Below, one piece after another: positions 1-7,939 of a stretch of 41,890 bases of DNA. The notes beneath the pieces are model-generated. The model did no database searches. It worked only from the letters and a program-made list of their open reading frames with translations, and was not told the origin of the DNA. A program made the position numbers and the translations under genes. How positions within the stretch are numbered: position 1 is the first letter of the stretch; each line of letters starts with the position of its first letter. Origin of the DNA: Acidobacteriota bacterium (GTDB lineage: Bacteria > Acidobacteriota > Terriglobia > Acidiferrales > UBA7541); contig PMUS01000055.1 of the NCBI GenBank assembly GCA_003166795.1, positions 20,662 to 62,551 on the forward strand, given 5' to 3'.

Positions 1-621
1 GTCTCGCCCCACGTATATTCCGTCGAGGAAGTAAACGTGAGTGGCATCGCGGCCCTGCGCGCCAAATCGAAAGCGAAGTTCGAGCAGGAGTCCGGCACGA
101 AGCTGACGTTCATGCCATTTTTCATCCGCGCCGCCGTCGAGGCCCTGCGCGCTTTCCCCACGGTGAATTCGTCGGTGGACGGCACGAACATCGTGCTGCA
201 CAAGGAGTGCAACATAGGCATCGCCGTGGCGCTCGATTGGGGATTGATCGTCCCGGTGATCAAGGGCGCCGAGGAAAAGAATTTCTTCGGCCTCGCGCGC
301 GCCGTCACGGATCTTGCCGAGCGCGCGCGATCGAAAAAACTCAAACCCGATGAAGTGATGGAGAGCACATTCTCGATCACCAACCCGGGAGTGTTCGGCG
401 GACTCTTTGGTTTGCCGGTGATCAATCAGCCCAACGTCGCGATTCTCGGCCTGGGCACGATCGAAAAACGCCCCGTGGTGATTGACGACGCGATCGCCAT
501 TCGTTCGATGGTGTATCTCACTCTGTCCTACGATCACCGCGCGGTGGACGGCGCGGTCGCCCATCAGTTCATGGGTCACGTGAAACACACGCTCGAAAAC
601 TGGACTGAGCCGCTTTTTTGA
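1..621 (+). CDS. 2-oxoacid dehydrogenase E2 acyltransferase, catalytic domain (5' end missing)
   Basis: The reading frame is open from the first base, so the gene begins upstream and only about 206 C-terminal residues are visible. They form the acyltransferase core of an E2 subunit, which moves an acyl group from the lipoyl arm to coenzyme A in pyruvate or related 2-oxoacid dehydrogenase complexes in the cytoplasm. The active-site signature DHRAVDG lies near the C-terminus. The core strands around KLTFMPFFIRAA and FSITNPGVFGGLFG are typical of the family. The lipoyl and E1/E3-binding domains would lie outside the window. Which 2-oxoacid it serves cannot be told from this part. A homodimeric-type E1 gene (aceE) lies about 27 kb downstream and may be its partner. 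The family is clear; the substrate is not. Confidence 0.93.
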   Translation, partial: VSPHVYSVEEVNVSGIAALRAKSKAKFEQESGTKLTFMPFFIRAAVEALRAFPTVNSSVDGTNIVLHKECNIGIAVALDWGLIVPVIKGAEEKNFFGLARAVTDLAERARSKKLKPDEVMESTFSITNPGVFGGLFGLPVINQPNVAILGLGTIEKRPVVIDDAIAIRSMVYLTLSYDHRAVDGAVAHQFMGHVKHTLENWTEPLF

Positions 622-630
622 AGCAAGTGG

Positions 631-720
631 AGAGTTGAGAGTTCACAGCTCAAAGTTGAAAGCTAGGTTGCGCTCGACATCGGCGCGGCTGTCTTTCAAC
701 TTTCGACTCTCAATTCTTAA
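631..720. repeat. Imperfect long inverted repeat between E2 and oxidoreductase genes
   Basis: The left arm (about 631-662) and right arm (about 693-720) pair in two blocks: 11 bp (652-662 with 693-703) and 8 bp (635-642 with 706-713). A 30-base spacer separates the arms. The transcript could fold into a long hairpin after the E2 stop codon. There is no run of T after it, so it is not a classic intrinsic terminator. It may be a dispersed intergenic repeat. Confidence 0.55.
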
Positions 721-737
721 CTATTAGTCTCTCTCCC

Positions 738-1886
738 ATGCCTCCTCTCTTGTTGCAAAACGCGTGGGGCCAGCCTCCCTGGCAAATTGATTTTTCGCCC
801 GCGCAGCAGCCGCTCCCAAAATCGGTGGACTTCGCAATAATTGGCGGCGGCTTCACGGGGCTGGCCGCTGCGGCGTGGCTTCGTCTTCTTGCTCCCGAAA
901 AATCGGTCGCGGTTCTCGAGGCCGGGCGCATCGGCGCAGGCGCCAGCGGGCGCACGGGCGGGATGGTTCTGGCTGAGTCCGCAGCAGGCGATCTTCCGGG
1001 GCTTGGCGATGTGCTTGCCGGGCTCACTCGCATCCTTGGAGAACTCGGAGGCGCGAGCGGAATCTCGCTGCTAGAAAATTGTGAACTCGCGTTGCCCGGC
1101 GCGTGGGAAATAGCGCGCAAGGGTGGAATCGCCCGATCGGCGATCTCGTGGAATGATTCCGGCACACTCCGCGTTGTGAACGAAGTTCCCGGCGGCACCG
1201 TGAATCCCGGAAAGCTGGTCGAGGGCCTGGCGCGGGCCGCCGATCGGCTCCGCGCGGTGATCGTGGAGCAAGCACGGGTCGAGCGCGTGGATTGGGGCGC
1301 GGAGGCGGAGTTGATGTTTGCAGGCGGCAAGCTTCGGGCGGGAAAAATCTTATTCGCCACGAACAGCCTGTCGCTCGATTTATCGGGGCTGAGCGATCGC
1401 GCGCATCCGAAGCTGACGCTGGCGGCCTCGACCGCGCCGCTGGGCGAGGAACAATTGGAAGCTATTGGGCTCTCGCAGCGGAAACCCTTCTACACAGTGG
1501 ATTTCCCGTATCTGTGGGGGCGAGTGTGCCGCGACAATTCGATCGTGTGGGGCGCAGGTCTGGTGGGCCCGGCAGATTCGGGAAGCGTCGAGCAGATTGA
1601 CATCGCGGCGGAAGAACCTTCGCGGATGTTCGCGTCGCTCGAACGGCGAATCCGCCAGCTTCGGCCGGGGCTTGAAAAACTCAATTTCACGCATCGCTGG
1701 GGCGGACCGATTCTTTTCCGCGATAGCTGGACGCCTGTGTTCGATCGCCATCCGGCAAGCTCGAGCGGGATTGTTCTGGGCGCCTTTGCGGGGCATGGCG
1801 TGGCGCTTTCGGTTTATCTCGGAGCCTGGGCCGCGGAAATCATGCTGGGGCGCCGCGACTTGCCGGAGTGGGGCCGCATCGCGTGA
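738..1886 (+). CDS. FAD-dependent oxidoreductase (DAO/glycine oxidase-like family)
   Basis: This 382-residue protein has an N-terminal Rossmann dinucleotide-binding motif (FAIIGGGFTGLAAA, residues about 32-45). An acidic residue follows at the end of the second strand (VAVLEAGRIG), and then a GASGRTGG loop typical of the D-amino-acid oxidase superfamily. The C-terminal GIVLGAFAGHGVALS is the second FAD contact. Such enzymes oxidise secondary or primary amines or amino acids with FAD; the substrate cannot be read here. There is no signal peptide, so it is probably cytoplasmic. The ATG at 738 follows a CTCTC-rich stretch without a strong ribosome site. It stands alone between an intergenic hairpin and a 571-base gap. 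Confidence 0.85.
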   Translation: MPPLLLQNAWGQPPWQIDFSPAQQPLPKSVDFAIIGGGFTGLAAAAWLRLLAPEKSVAVLEAGRIGAGASGRTGGMVLAESAAGDLPGLGDVLAGLTRILGELGGASGISLLENCELALPGAWEIARKGGIARSAISWNDSGTLRVVNEVPGGTVNPGKLVEGLARAADRLRAVIVEQARVERVDWGAEAELMFAGGKLRAGKILFATNSLSLDLSGLSDRAHPKLTLAASTAPLGEEQLEAIGLSQRKPFYTVDFPYLWGRVCRDNSIVWGAGLVGPADSGSVEQIDIAAEEPSRMFASLERRIRQLRPGLEKLNFTHRWGGPILFRDSWTPVFDRHPASSSGIVLGAFAGHGVALSVYLGAWAAEIMLGRRDLPEWGRIA

Positions 1887-1979
1887 AAAAACCGGCCCGC
1901 GGGAGCCATTCGCCAAGCCCCCCGATCTGTGTCGATTAGAATGGGTCGCCGTCGTTTATTTTCAGTGAGTTGCGGGCGT

Positions 1980-2006
1980 TTCTAATCGCCGGAGTGTCGA
2001 TTAGAA
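1980..2006. repeat. Hairpin TTCTAATCG/CGATTAGAA
   Basis: The 9-bp arms at 1980-1988 and 1998-2006 are perfectly complementary around a 9-base loop. The right arm is part of a 13-base direct repeat also present at 1929-1941. Function unknown. Confidence 0.6.
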
Positions 2007-2187
2007 ATGCCTTGACTAGTGACCGGTGAGCAGCGCTTGGTGGGGCAGTGCGGCGCGGCGACCTCAAAATAGTGTGACACTTTGCGGGTGTTGGTTCTTT
2101 TTGTTTTCAAGGACTTACGCGTCGAATTACTCGGCATGGTGTGACACTTAATTTCAGTTTCGCATGGCGAAAATCCAAGCGAAAAGC

Positions 2188-2209
2188 GCACAGACAACAG
2201 TGTCTGTGC
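2188..2209. repeat. Perfect 9-bp stem-loop (GCACAGACA/TGTCTGTGC)
   Basis: The arms 2188-2196 and 2201-2209 are exact complements around the tetraloop ACAG. No T-run follows, so it looks like a short dispersed palindrome rather than a terminator. Confidence 0.6.
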
Positions 2210-2457
2210 CACGAGGGCCACGACTTCCGATCCGATTGTCAAAGAGCATGCAGCTCTCGTCTAGAGAGCGGACGACATTTACGCGTCGCTAACACGCTGG
2301 CAGAATGCAGGGCGCACGTCTACTGGACGCAGGTTCAGGGTCGGTGCCCCCCCTGTCCTTTTAATTAGGTTCTCTATCCTGCGGTAGAGTTGGCGCATCC
2401 AATCGGGTTCACCGGAAGATCCGGGATCGGGCGCTCGGCGCAAAAGGGAGATCAACG

Positions 2458-3471
2458 ATGGCGAAAATGAAAGCAGCGCAAGTAGCGAAGGCAGGAGCGG
2501 ACTTCGAGATCGTCGAGCGGGAAATTCAGCAGCCGGGACCGGGCCAGGTCAGGATTAAGGTGCAGGCCTGCGGCGTCTGTCACAGCGATGTGCTGACGAA
2601 GGAAGGCGGGTGGCCGGGCCTTACGTATCCGCGCGTGCCAGGGCACGAAATCGCGGGAGTGATTGATGAGGTGGGCGAGCGCGTCACCGGGTGGAAGAAA
2701 GGCGAGCGAATCGGCGTGGGCTGGCACGGCGGACAGGACGGGACGTGCCTCTCGTGCCGGCGGGGAGATTTTGGGAACTGCGCTCACCTGAAGGTCACCG
2801 GGATTCATTACGACGGCGGCTATGCGGAATACATGGTCGCGCCGGTGGAAGCTCTGGCGCATATGCCGGAATCGCTCGATGCCGCGGAAGCAGGGCCGCT
2901 GATGTGCGCCGGAGTCACCACATTTAATTCCCTGCGTCATAGCGGCGCGATGCCCAGCGATCTGGTCGCAGTGCAGGGAGTCGGCGGCCTGGGACATCTG
3001 GGAATTCAATTCGCGCAGAAATTTGGATACAAGGTGGCCGCTATCGGCCGCGGGCCGGAAAACGCGGCGCTCGCGAAGAAGCTGGGAGCGCACGTATACA
3101 TTGACAGCGCTGCCGCTGACGCCGCGAAGGAGCTGCAGAAACTTGGCGGCGCGCGGGCGATCCTGGCGACGGCGCCGAGTTCGAAAGCGATGTCGTCCCT
3201 GATTGACGGGCTGGGAATGAATGGCAGGATGATGGTGGTGGGCGCAACTATGGACCCCATCGAGGTGACACCGATTCAATTGATTTTCGGCATGAGGAGC
3301 CTGCAGGGCTGGGCGTCAGGGATTCCCACGGACTCGGAAGACACGCTCAAGTTTGCGGAGATGACCGGCGTGCGTCCGATGATCGAAAAATTTCCGCTTG
3401 AGAAGGCGGCCGAGGCCTACGCCCGCATGATGAGCGGAAAAGCGCAATTTCGCGTTGTGCTGACGATGTAA
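2458..3471 (+). CDS. Zinc-dependent alcohol dehydrogenase (MDR superfamily)
   Basis: This 337-residue medium-chain dehydrogenase should oxidise alcohols or reduce aldehydes with NAD(P) in the cytoplasm. The catalytic zinc ligands are visible: Cys in CGVCHSDV (residues about 38-42) and GHE in VPGHEIAG. The NAD(P)-binding motif is VQGVGGLGHLGIQFA, followed by a basic-ended strand (AAIGRGPENA) that hints at NADP. In the structural-zinc lobe the usual four cysteines are reduced to three (DGTCLSCRRGDFGNC), with Asp or a neighbour in place of the first Cys. The ATG at 2458 has a GGGAG ribosome site 8-12 bases upstream. The gene stands alone ahead of a convergent tRNA gene. Confidence 0.92.
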   Translation: MAKMKAAQVAKAGADFEIVEREIQQPGPGQVRIKVQACGVCHSDVLTKEGGWPGLTYPRVPGHEIAGVIDEVGERVTGWKKGERIGVGWHGGQDGTCLSCRRGDFGNCAHLKVTGIHYDGGYAEYMVAPVEALAHMPESLDAAEAGPLMCAGVTTFNSLRHSGAMPSDLVAVQGVGGLGHLGIQFAQKFGYKVAAIGRGPENAALAKKLGAHVYIDSAAADAAKELQKLGGARAILATAPSSKAMSSLIDGLGMNGRMMVVGATMDPIEVTPIQLIFGMRSLQGWASGIPTDSEDTLKFAEMTGVRPMIEKFPLEKAAEAYARMMSGKAQFRVVLTM

Positions 3472-3550
3472 GATCGGCATCGGCTGATAAGCGGCGTGTT
3501 GGACCGATGGGGCGCGCTCAGAAAAAAGCAGTAGCCAGGGAAAATAGAAC

Positions 3551-3625
3551 TGGTAGCGCTAACGGGAATCGAACCCGTATTTCAGCCTTGAAAGGGCCGC
3601 GTGCTAACCGTTGCACCATAGCGCC
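3551..3625 (-). tRNA. tRNA-Glu (anticodon TTC), CCA encoded
   Basis: On the minus strand the sequence folds into a full cloverleaf. The acceptor starts GGCGCTA and pairs with TAGCGCT (first pair G-T). The D-arm is GTGC/GCAC. The anticodon stem CGGCC/GGCTG carries loop CTTTCAA with anticodon TTC. The T-arm is ACGGG-TTCGATT-CCCGT. The discriminator A and CCA are encoded (3551-3553). It is convergent with the alcohol dehydrogenase gene. Confidence 0.95.
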
Positions 3626-4137
3626 GGAGTGAAGCACAGCCGGGAAGAGATTCGATTATCCGGGAAAGCCTCAGCGTTGACAAGCCGCGGAATCGCTAGG
3701 CCGCTCAAATTCGAGCCATCTCTATTTTATTCCTCGGGGACTGAAGCCCCCGTTTCTGTTTCCGAGTTATGTGAGCGCCAAAAAAGTCTGCGTGGGAACT
3801 CACAAAATCGTCCCTCAGCGGCTGAAGCCGCATTGATCTGCTAACGTTACGGCACGACTGAAGCCGTGCCCTGACGAAAAACCGAGGTTGCCACACAGGC
3901 TCTGAAGCTCCGTCCGTCCAAAATGGAGTAAGTTCTCGCACGGAGTCTTGCCGCAGCTTCTCAAACTGAAACAAAGCCAATTCCTGGCTTCGAGGCCCTC
4001 CTGTCCTTTCGTACGGCTTACCGATACGGCTCAAAATCCGCTATTACAGAACTATTACAAAGGCAATCCGGCGACTCTGGTAGCCTGACCTCGTACACTG
4101 AGAGAAAGCACAGACACCTCAGAGAACACAGGGACCC
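3626..4137. other. 512-base intergenic region with CTGAAG-core hairpins
   Basis: No gene is supported. The region carries at least three short palindromes with a CTGAAG centre (about 3736-3751, 3818-3831, 3851-3870) and a degenerate CTGAAG copy near 3900. The 3' end should contain the desaturase promoter: TACACT at 4094-4099 is a possible -10 element. An AGGGA ribosome site lies just before the ATG at 4138. Confidence 0.6.
3736..3870. repeat. Cluster of CTGAAG-core palindromes
   Basis: Three hairpins share the loop region CTGAAG but have different, self-complementary flanks: GGGGA-CTGAAG-CCCCC (about 3736-3751), GCGG-CTGAAG-CCGC (3818-3831) and GGCACGA-CTGAAG-CCGTGCC (3851-3870). The stems differ while the core is kept, so paired positions have changed together. 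A fourth member lies at 19479-19496. Confidence 0.65.
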
Positions 4138-5055
4138 ATGACACTCGCCGATCTAGCAAAGAAGTCCGCCGGGGCTCACGAAATTAACTGGGTGACAGCT
4201 ACGTTCATGATGCTGTTTCACGTGGGCGCCGTGGCCGCGCTGTTTTTCTTCAGCTGGCCATGCCTTTTCGTCTTGCTGTTTCTCAACTGGGTCTCGGGCA
4301 GTCTCGGAATCGGCATGGGGTATCACCGGCTGCTCACTCATCGCGGCTACAAGACTCCGAAGTGGGTCGAGTATTTCCTGACGGTTTGCGCCACGCTCGC
4401 GCTGGAAGGCGGACCGATCTTCTGGGTGGCCACGCACCGAATCCACCATCAACACTCCGACAAGGAAGGCGATCCGCATTCGCCCGTGGACGGCAAGTGG
4501 TGGGCGCACATGGGCTGGATTCTGATGGGCAAGTCCATGCACCACGACACAACGACGCTCGCGCGGTACGTTCCCGACCTGGCCAAGGACAAATTTCACG
4601 TCTGGATCACGAAATACCATTACGTTCCAATGATCGTGCTCGGCGTGATTCTGCTGGCGATTGGCGGAATTCCCTTCGTCCTCTGGGGCGTATTCCTGCG
4701 CACCGTAATTGGCCTGCACTCGACCTGGCTGGTGAATTCGGCCACGCACTCATGGGGCACGCGGCGGTTCAAGACTCGCGATCTTTCGACGAACAGCTGG
4801 TGGGTAGCGCTGTTGTCGTTTGGCGAGGGCTGGCACAACAATCACCACGCGCATCCAACGTCCGCGCGGCACGGGCTGGCCTGGTACGAGGTTGACTTCA
4901 ACTGGTACGGCATCTGGGCGCTCCAGAAGCTCGGACTCGCCAAGGACGTGTACCGCACCAAGCTCCCGGACAAGCAGACTGACCTCGAGAGTCTTCCCGA
5001 GGTTGACATGGCTGCTGTTGCCCCCGAACCAGAGCCCGATCTGGTCTCGGTCTAA
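4138..5055 (+). CDS. Membrane fatty acid desaturase (delta-9 acyl desaturase type)
   Basis: This 305-residue integral membrane di-iron enzyme should insert a cis double bond into saturated acyl chains and so adjust membrane fluidity. All three histidine boxes are present: HRLLTH (residues 63-68), HRIHH (100-104) and HNNHH (233-237). Hydrophobic segments lie at about 20-52 and 160-190, as in stearoyl-CoA desaturase-like bacterial enzymes. The last 40 residues are acidic and probably cytoplasmic. The ATG at 4138 follows an AGGGA site. It needs an electron donor, which is not encoded next to it. Acyl-CoA and acyl-lipid substrates cannot be told apart by eye. Confidence 0.93.
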   Translation: MTLADLAKKSAGAHEINWVTATFMMLFHVGAVAALFFFSWPCLFVLLFLNWVSGSLGIGMGYHRLLTHRGYKTPKWVEYFLTVCATLALEGGPIFWVATHRIHHQHSDKEGDPHSPVDGKWWAHMGWILMGKSMHHDTTTLARYVPDLAKDKFHVWITKYHYVPMIVLGVILLAIGGIPFVLWGVFLRTVIGLHSTWLVNSATHSWGTRRFKTRDLSTNSWWVALLSFGEGWHNNHHAHPTSARHGLAWYEVDFNWYGIWALQKLGLAKDVYRTKLPDKQTDLESLPEVDMAAVAPEPEPDLVSV

Positions 5056-5181
5056 GCGCTCTCTTTTCGGCTTTCGGGCGTAAATCAGAGTCCTCGCGTT
5101 CGCCTTTAGGGTCAGTCCGCGCCTCGAAATATCTCTGCGGGAATCCGCCGGGCCCCCGCTGTACAATCCTCAGAAGACGCC

Positions 5182-6093
5182 ATGCGAATCACCGGCCGCC
5201 GAAAGGCAATCGCTCTATTCCTGATTCTAGGCATCTGTCTGGTCGCCGCGACGGTGGCGCTCACAGGCATTTGGATCATTCTCAACTGGCGTGAACGCGT
5301 CCTGCTCTTCTTCGGCCTGGTCGTCTTATTGGCTATCATCGTTGGCCTGATCCTCAACACCGTGTTCCTGGTGCGCGAAATTCGCCGGAACGAGCATCAC
5401 GACAGCTTCATCAACGCCGTGACTCACGAATTGAAGACGCCGATTACATCCATCCGCCTGTATCTGGAGACCTTGCAACGGCGGGAGGTGGACGAAACGA
5501 AGCGCCAGAAGTTCTACGGCTTGATGCTGGACGATACGGACCGACTGCGCAGGACCGTGGAGCAGGTACTGATGGCCGGCGAAGTCGGCTACAAACGCAC
5601 CGCGCAGAAATCCCTGGAGATCGATCTCAGCGGCCTCGTGGGCGAATGCATGGATCTGGCCCGCACGCGGCATAATTTACAGCCGGCCGCGCTACATTGG
5701 CAGGAACCCGCCGGAACCAACGGCGCCAAAATTAAGGTTCCCGGCGATCCCGATGAGCTCCGCACGGCGATCTCCAATATCCTGGACAACGCCATCAAGT
5801 ACTCCCGCGACACCGTGGACATCTCCGTGTGGATGGATACGCCGGACGAAAGGCATGTTGCGCTGCGCGTTCGCGACCACGGCATGGGGATTCCCGCCGG
5901 CGAGCTGAAGCGCATTTTCCGGCGCTTCTATCGAGTGTCAAGCCGATCCGCGTCGCAAGTGAAGGGCACCGGACTGGGCTTGTTCATCGTTCGCGCGATC
6001 GCGCGCGCGCATGGCGGCCGAGTGTTCGCGGAGAGCGCGGGAGAGACTCGCGGCACGACTGTCACTCTGGAATTGCCGAGGAGCGAGGCGTGA
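5182..6093 (+). CDS. Sensor histidine kinase with two membrane helices
   Basis: This 303-residue kinase has two membrane helices (about 10-34 and 40-64) joined by only a few residues, so it has no periplasmic sensor domain and may sense within the membrane. No HAMP domain is seen. The dimerisation/phosphoacceptor helix contains H82 in THELKTPIT. The ATPase domain has the N box (NILDNAIKYS, about 198-207), a G1 box (DHGMGIP, about 233) and a G2 box (GTGLGLFIV, about 264). Its stop overlaps the regulator's GTG start by 4 bases, so the two are translationally coupled. A TACAAT at 5162-5167 is a possible -10 element. The stimulus is unknown. Confidence 0.93.
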   Translation: MRITGRRKAIALFLILGICLVAATVALTGIWIILNWRERVLLFFGLVVLLAIIVGLILNTVFLVREIRRNEHHDSFINAVTHELKTPITSIRLYLETLQRREVDETKRQKFYGLMLDDTDRLRRTVEQVLMAGEVGYKRTAQKSLEIDLSGLVGECMDLARTRHNLQPAALHWQEPAGTNGAKIKVPGDPDELRTAISNILDNAIKYSRDTVDISVWMDTPDERHVALRVRDHGMGIPAGELKRIFRRFYRVSSRSASQVKGTGLGLFIVRAIARAHGGRVFAESAGETRGTTVTLELPRSEA

Positions 6094-6842
6094 GCCGGGT
6101 TCTGGTTGTCGAAGACGAAGCTCACTTGGCGGAGGGCCTGCGCTTCAATCTGGAAGCGGAAGGACACTCCGTGGAGGTGGCGGGCGATGGCGAATCCGCG
6201 ATAGACCGGCTGCTCAAAGGCGCCAACAAATTCGACGCCGTCGTTCTGGATGTGATGCTTCCGGGCATGGACGGCTTCGAGGTTGTTTCCGCGCTCCGCA
6301 AGGCCAAAAATTATGTGCCCGTGCTGATGCTGACTGCTCGCGGCCGCCCCGAGGACGTGCTCGCGGGATTTGCGGCGGGAACGGACGACTATCTCCCGAA
6401 GCCCTTCGAGCTGCCGATATTCCTGGCGCGGCTACAGGGCCTGCTGCGGCGAAGCGCGTGGCTCACGGGTACGGATCGCCCGGCACGCGAAGCATCGAAG
6501 AATGGCAAAGCCAGCGCGAACGAAAGCCGCGCGATCAACGAAGAAGTGTTCTCGTTCGATGGGCGGACGATCGATTTCGGCACTTTGGAGCTGCGCACCA
6601 AGGACAACACGATTCAACTCACGCTGATGGAAGCGAAGCTTCTGCGACACCTGATCCGCAGCAACGGCCGAACCGTGTCGCGCAAATCCATTCTCGAGGA
6701 CGTCTGGGGCCTGCGCGAAGACACCGACACGCGCGCTATTGATAATTTCATCGTCCGGCTGCGGCGCTACATTGAAGAAGATCCCTCCGAACCCCGGCAT
6801 CTGCTGACCGTGCGCGGCGTGGGATACCGATTCATCGCGTAG
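6090..6842 (+). CDS. OmpR-family response regulator
   Basis: This 250-residue regulator begins with GTG at 6090, inside the kinase stop (GTGA overlap). The receiver domain (about 1-120) has the acidic pocket (VVEDE, residues 6-10), phospho-acceptor D54 in VVLDVMLPG, T82 and K104 (LPKPF). A linker of about 35 residues, rich in Ala, Lys and Ser, leads to a winged-helix DNA-binding domain (about 150-250) ending in VRGVGYRF, the usual OmpR-type wing. It is the cognate partner of the upstream kinase. Target genes cannot be read from the sequence. Confidence 0.94.
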   Translation: MSRVLVVEDEAHLAEGLRFNLEAEGHSVEVAGDGESAIDRLLKGANKFDAVVLDVMLPGMDGFEVVSALRKAKNYVPVLMLTARGRPEDVLAGFAAGTDDYLPKPFELPIFLARLQGLLRRSAWLTGTDRPAREASKNGKASANESRAINEEVFSFDGRTIDFGTLELRTKDNTIQLTLMEAKLLRHLIRSNGRTVSRKSILEDVWGLREDTDTRAIDNFIVRLRRYIEEDPSEPRHLLTVRGVGYRFIA

Positions 6843-7008
6843 TTTCTTCGCAAGTCTCCTCGCATAGGATTCGACCCTCCCCTCCGGCGTTAGCCCCAGA
6901 AGGCGGTGTACCAGATTGGCACGCCGCCCGCTGCCAGCCGTTGACACGGAAAAGCCCTCTGTCAAGATTGATCCAGCGGAATCACTTGGGAAATGAGGGG
7001 GCGTATCC

Positions 7009-7860
7009 ATGAATTCGTTCAAACGCGTCACAGCCATACTGGTGTGTTTCATGATTTCTCCACTCGCCGCCCTCTGCGAACCGCAGGGCGGTGCGCAGCG
7101 CGCCGGGCAAATTGACGCCCTGATTCCGGCAGCCACGCGCAACGCCCAGACCGTCAAGGCGAAGGACGAAATTGACTGGAACGACTTGCTGAAGACCGCG
7201 CACAACGGCCGCGTCCGCGCGGGCCTGACGGACGGCTCGATTCTCAGCGTTGGCTCCGACAGCGAGCTCCGCGTCGTGCAGCACGACGCCACTTCCCAGC
7301 AGACGTCGCTCGAACTGGACTATGGCAAGGTTCGCAACCAGGTAACCAACATCACGAAGTCTGGCGGCAAATACGAGCTCAAGACTCCGAACGCCGTCAT
7401 CGGCGTGATCGGCACGGATTTCGTTACGCTCTACAAGAGCAACAGGACGACGGTGTGGTGCCTCAAAGGGCACGTCAGGGTGACGCCGCTGGGCAAGGTG
7501 GCCAAGAGTTCGGGACAGCAGAGTTCAACTGACAATACCGTGACGCTGGCGGAAGGCCAAATGGTGGTCATCACTTCCGTGATTCCCTCCGCGGGATTTC
7601 AGCCCACGAGTACGCCGCCGGATGAAGCGCAGACTATCTTGCTCTCAACCGACGTTCCTGACGGCAACCTCCCTCCGCCGGGTGATAATAAGTACGTGAA
7701 TCCGACACATGCCATGCGCACCCTGCTGGTCGGTGGCGCAATTGCGGTGGGATTGGGAGTCGGATTGGGCCTTGGCGCAGGACACGGCAGCGGTGGCGGC
7801 GTCGGCGTCACGCAAGGTTGCAGGCCTTCATCCAGTGTAAATTGCCCTACCGGGCCTTAA
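7009..7860 (+). CDS. Secreted FecR-domain protein with glycine-rich C-terminal helix
   Basis: This 283-residue protein has a signal peptide (about 1-23, ending near ALCEP). It is followed by a FecR-type beta-rich domain (about 40-185) with the pattern DGSILSVGSDSELRV and the conserved NAVIGVIGTDF. The end carries one hydrophobic glycine-rich helix (HAMRTLLVGG to LGLGAG, about 228-256) that could insert in a membrane, then a short Gly/Cys tail. It is probably periplasmic or cell-surface. It lies 79 bases upstream of a CHASE2 adenylate cyclase. From general knowledge, FecR-domain proteins are often found beside CHASE2 sensors, so it may present or modulate the signal for the cyclase; that role is inference. 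Confidence 0.85.
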   Translation: MNSFKRVTAILVCFMISPLAALCEPQGGAQRAGQIDALIPAATRNAQTVKAKDEIDWNDLLKTAHNGRVRAGLTDGSILSVGSDSELRVVQHDATSQQTSLELDYGKVRNQVTNITKSGGKYELKTPNAVIGVIGTDFVTLYKSNRTTVWCLKGHVRVTPLGKVAKSSGQQSSTDNTVTLAEGQMVVITSVIPSAGFQPTSTPPDEAQTILLSTDVPDGNLPPPGDNKYVNPTHAMRTLLVGGAIAVGLGVGLGLGAGHGSGGGVGVTQGCRPSSSVNCPTGP

Positions 7861-7864
7861 TCGA

Positions 7865-7888
7865 GCCGGCCGCGACTGGCAGGCCGGC
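7865..7888. repeat. Inverted repeat between fecR-like gene and cyclase
   Basis: GCCGGCC (7865-7871) and GGCCGGC (7882-7888) are perfect complements with a 10-base loop, starting 4 bases after the FecR-protein stop codon. No T-run follows. It could attenuate transcription into the cyclase gene or protect the upstream mRNA end. Confidence 0.5.
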
Positions 7889-7939
7889 GTGCGGCCCGGA
7901 TAATCCATTCCGGGTAATTGAGCCGCAATCGCAATACCT

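Larger units (their letters stand above)
1887..2457. other. 571-base intergenic region with short repeats
   Basis: I see no convincing gene here. It holds a direct repeat GTGTCGATTAGAA (1929-1941 and 1994-2006). The second copy forms a hairpin with TTCTAATCG at 1980-1988. Two copies of the palindrome-like GTGTGACACTT sit at 2072-2082 and 2139-2149. A perfect 9-bp stem with a 4-base loop lies at 2188-2209. The last 80 bases probably hold the promoter of the downstream alcohol dehydrogenase: TAGAGT at 2385-2390 is a possible -10 element. Small open frames here have no recognisable content. Confidence 0.6.

Noticed and set aside
2300-2365. Degenerate tRNA-like sequence (GCAGGTTCAGGGTCGG)
   Set aside because: No acceptor or anticodon stems could be formed; only a weak resemblance to a T-arm.
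3736-3911. CRISPR array
   Set aside because: Repeats are short palindromes with variable stems and irregular spacing, and no cas genes are present.
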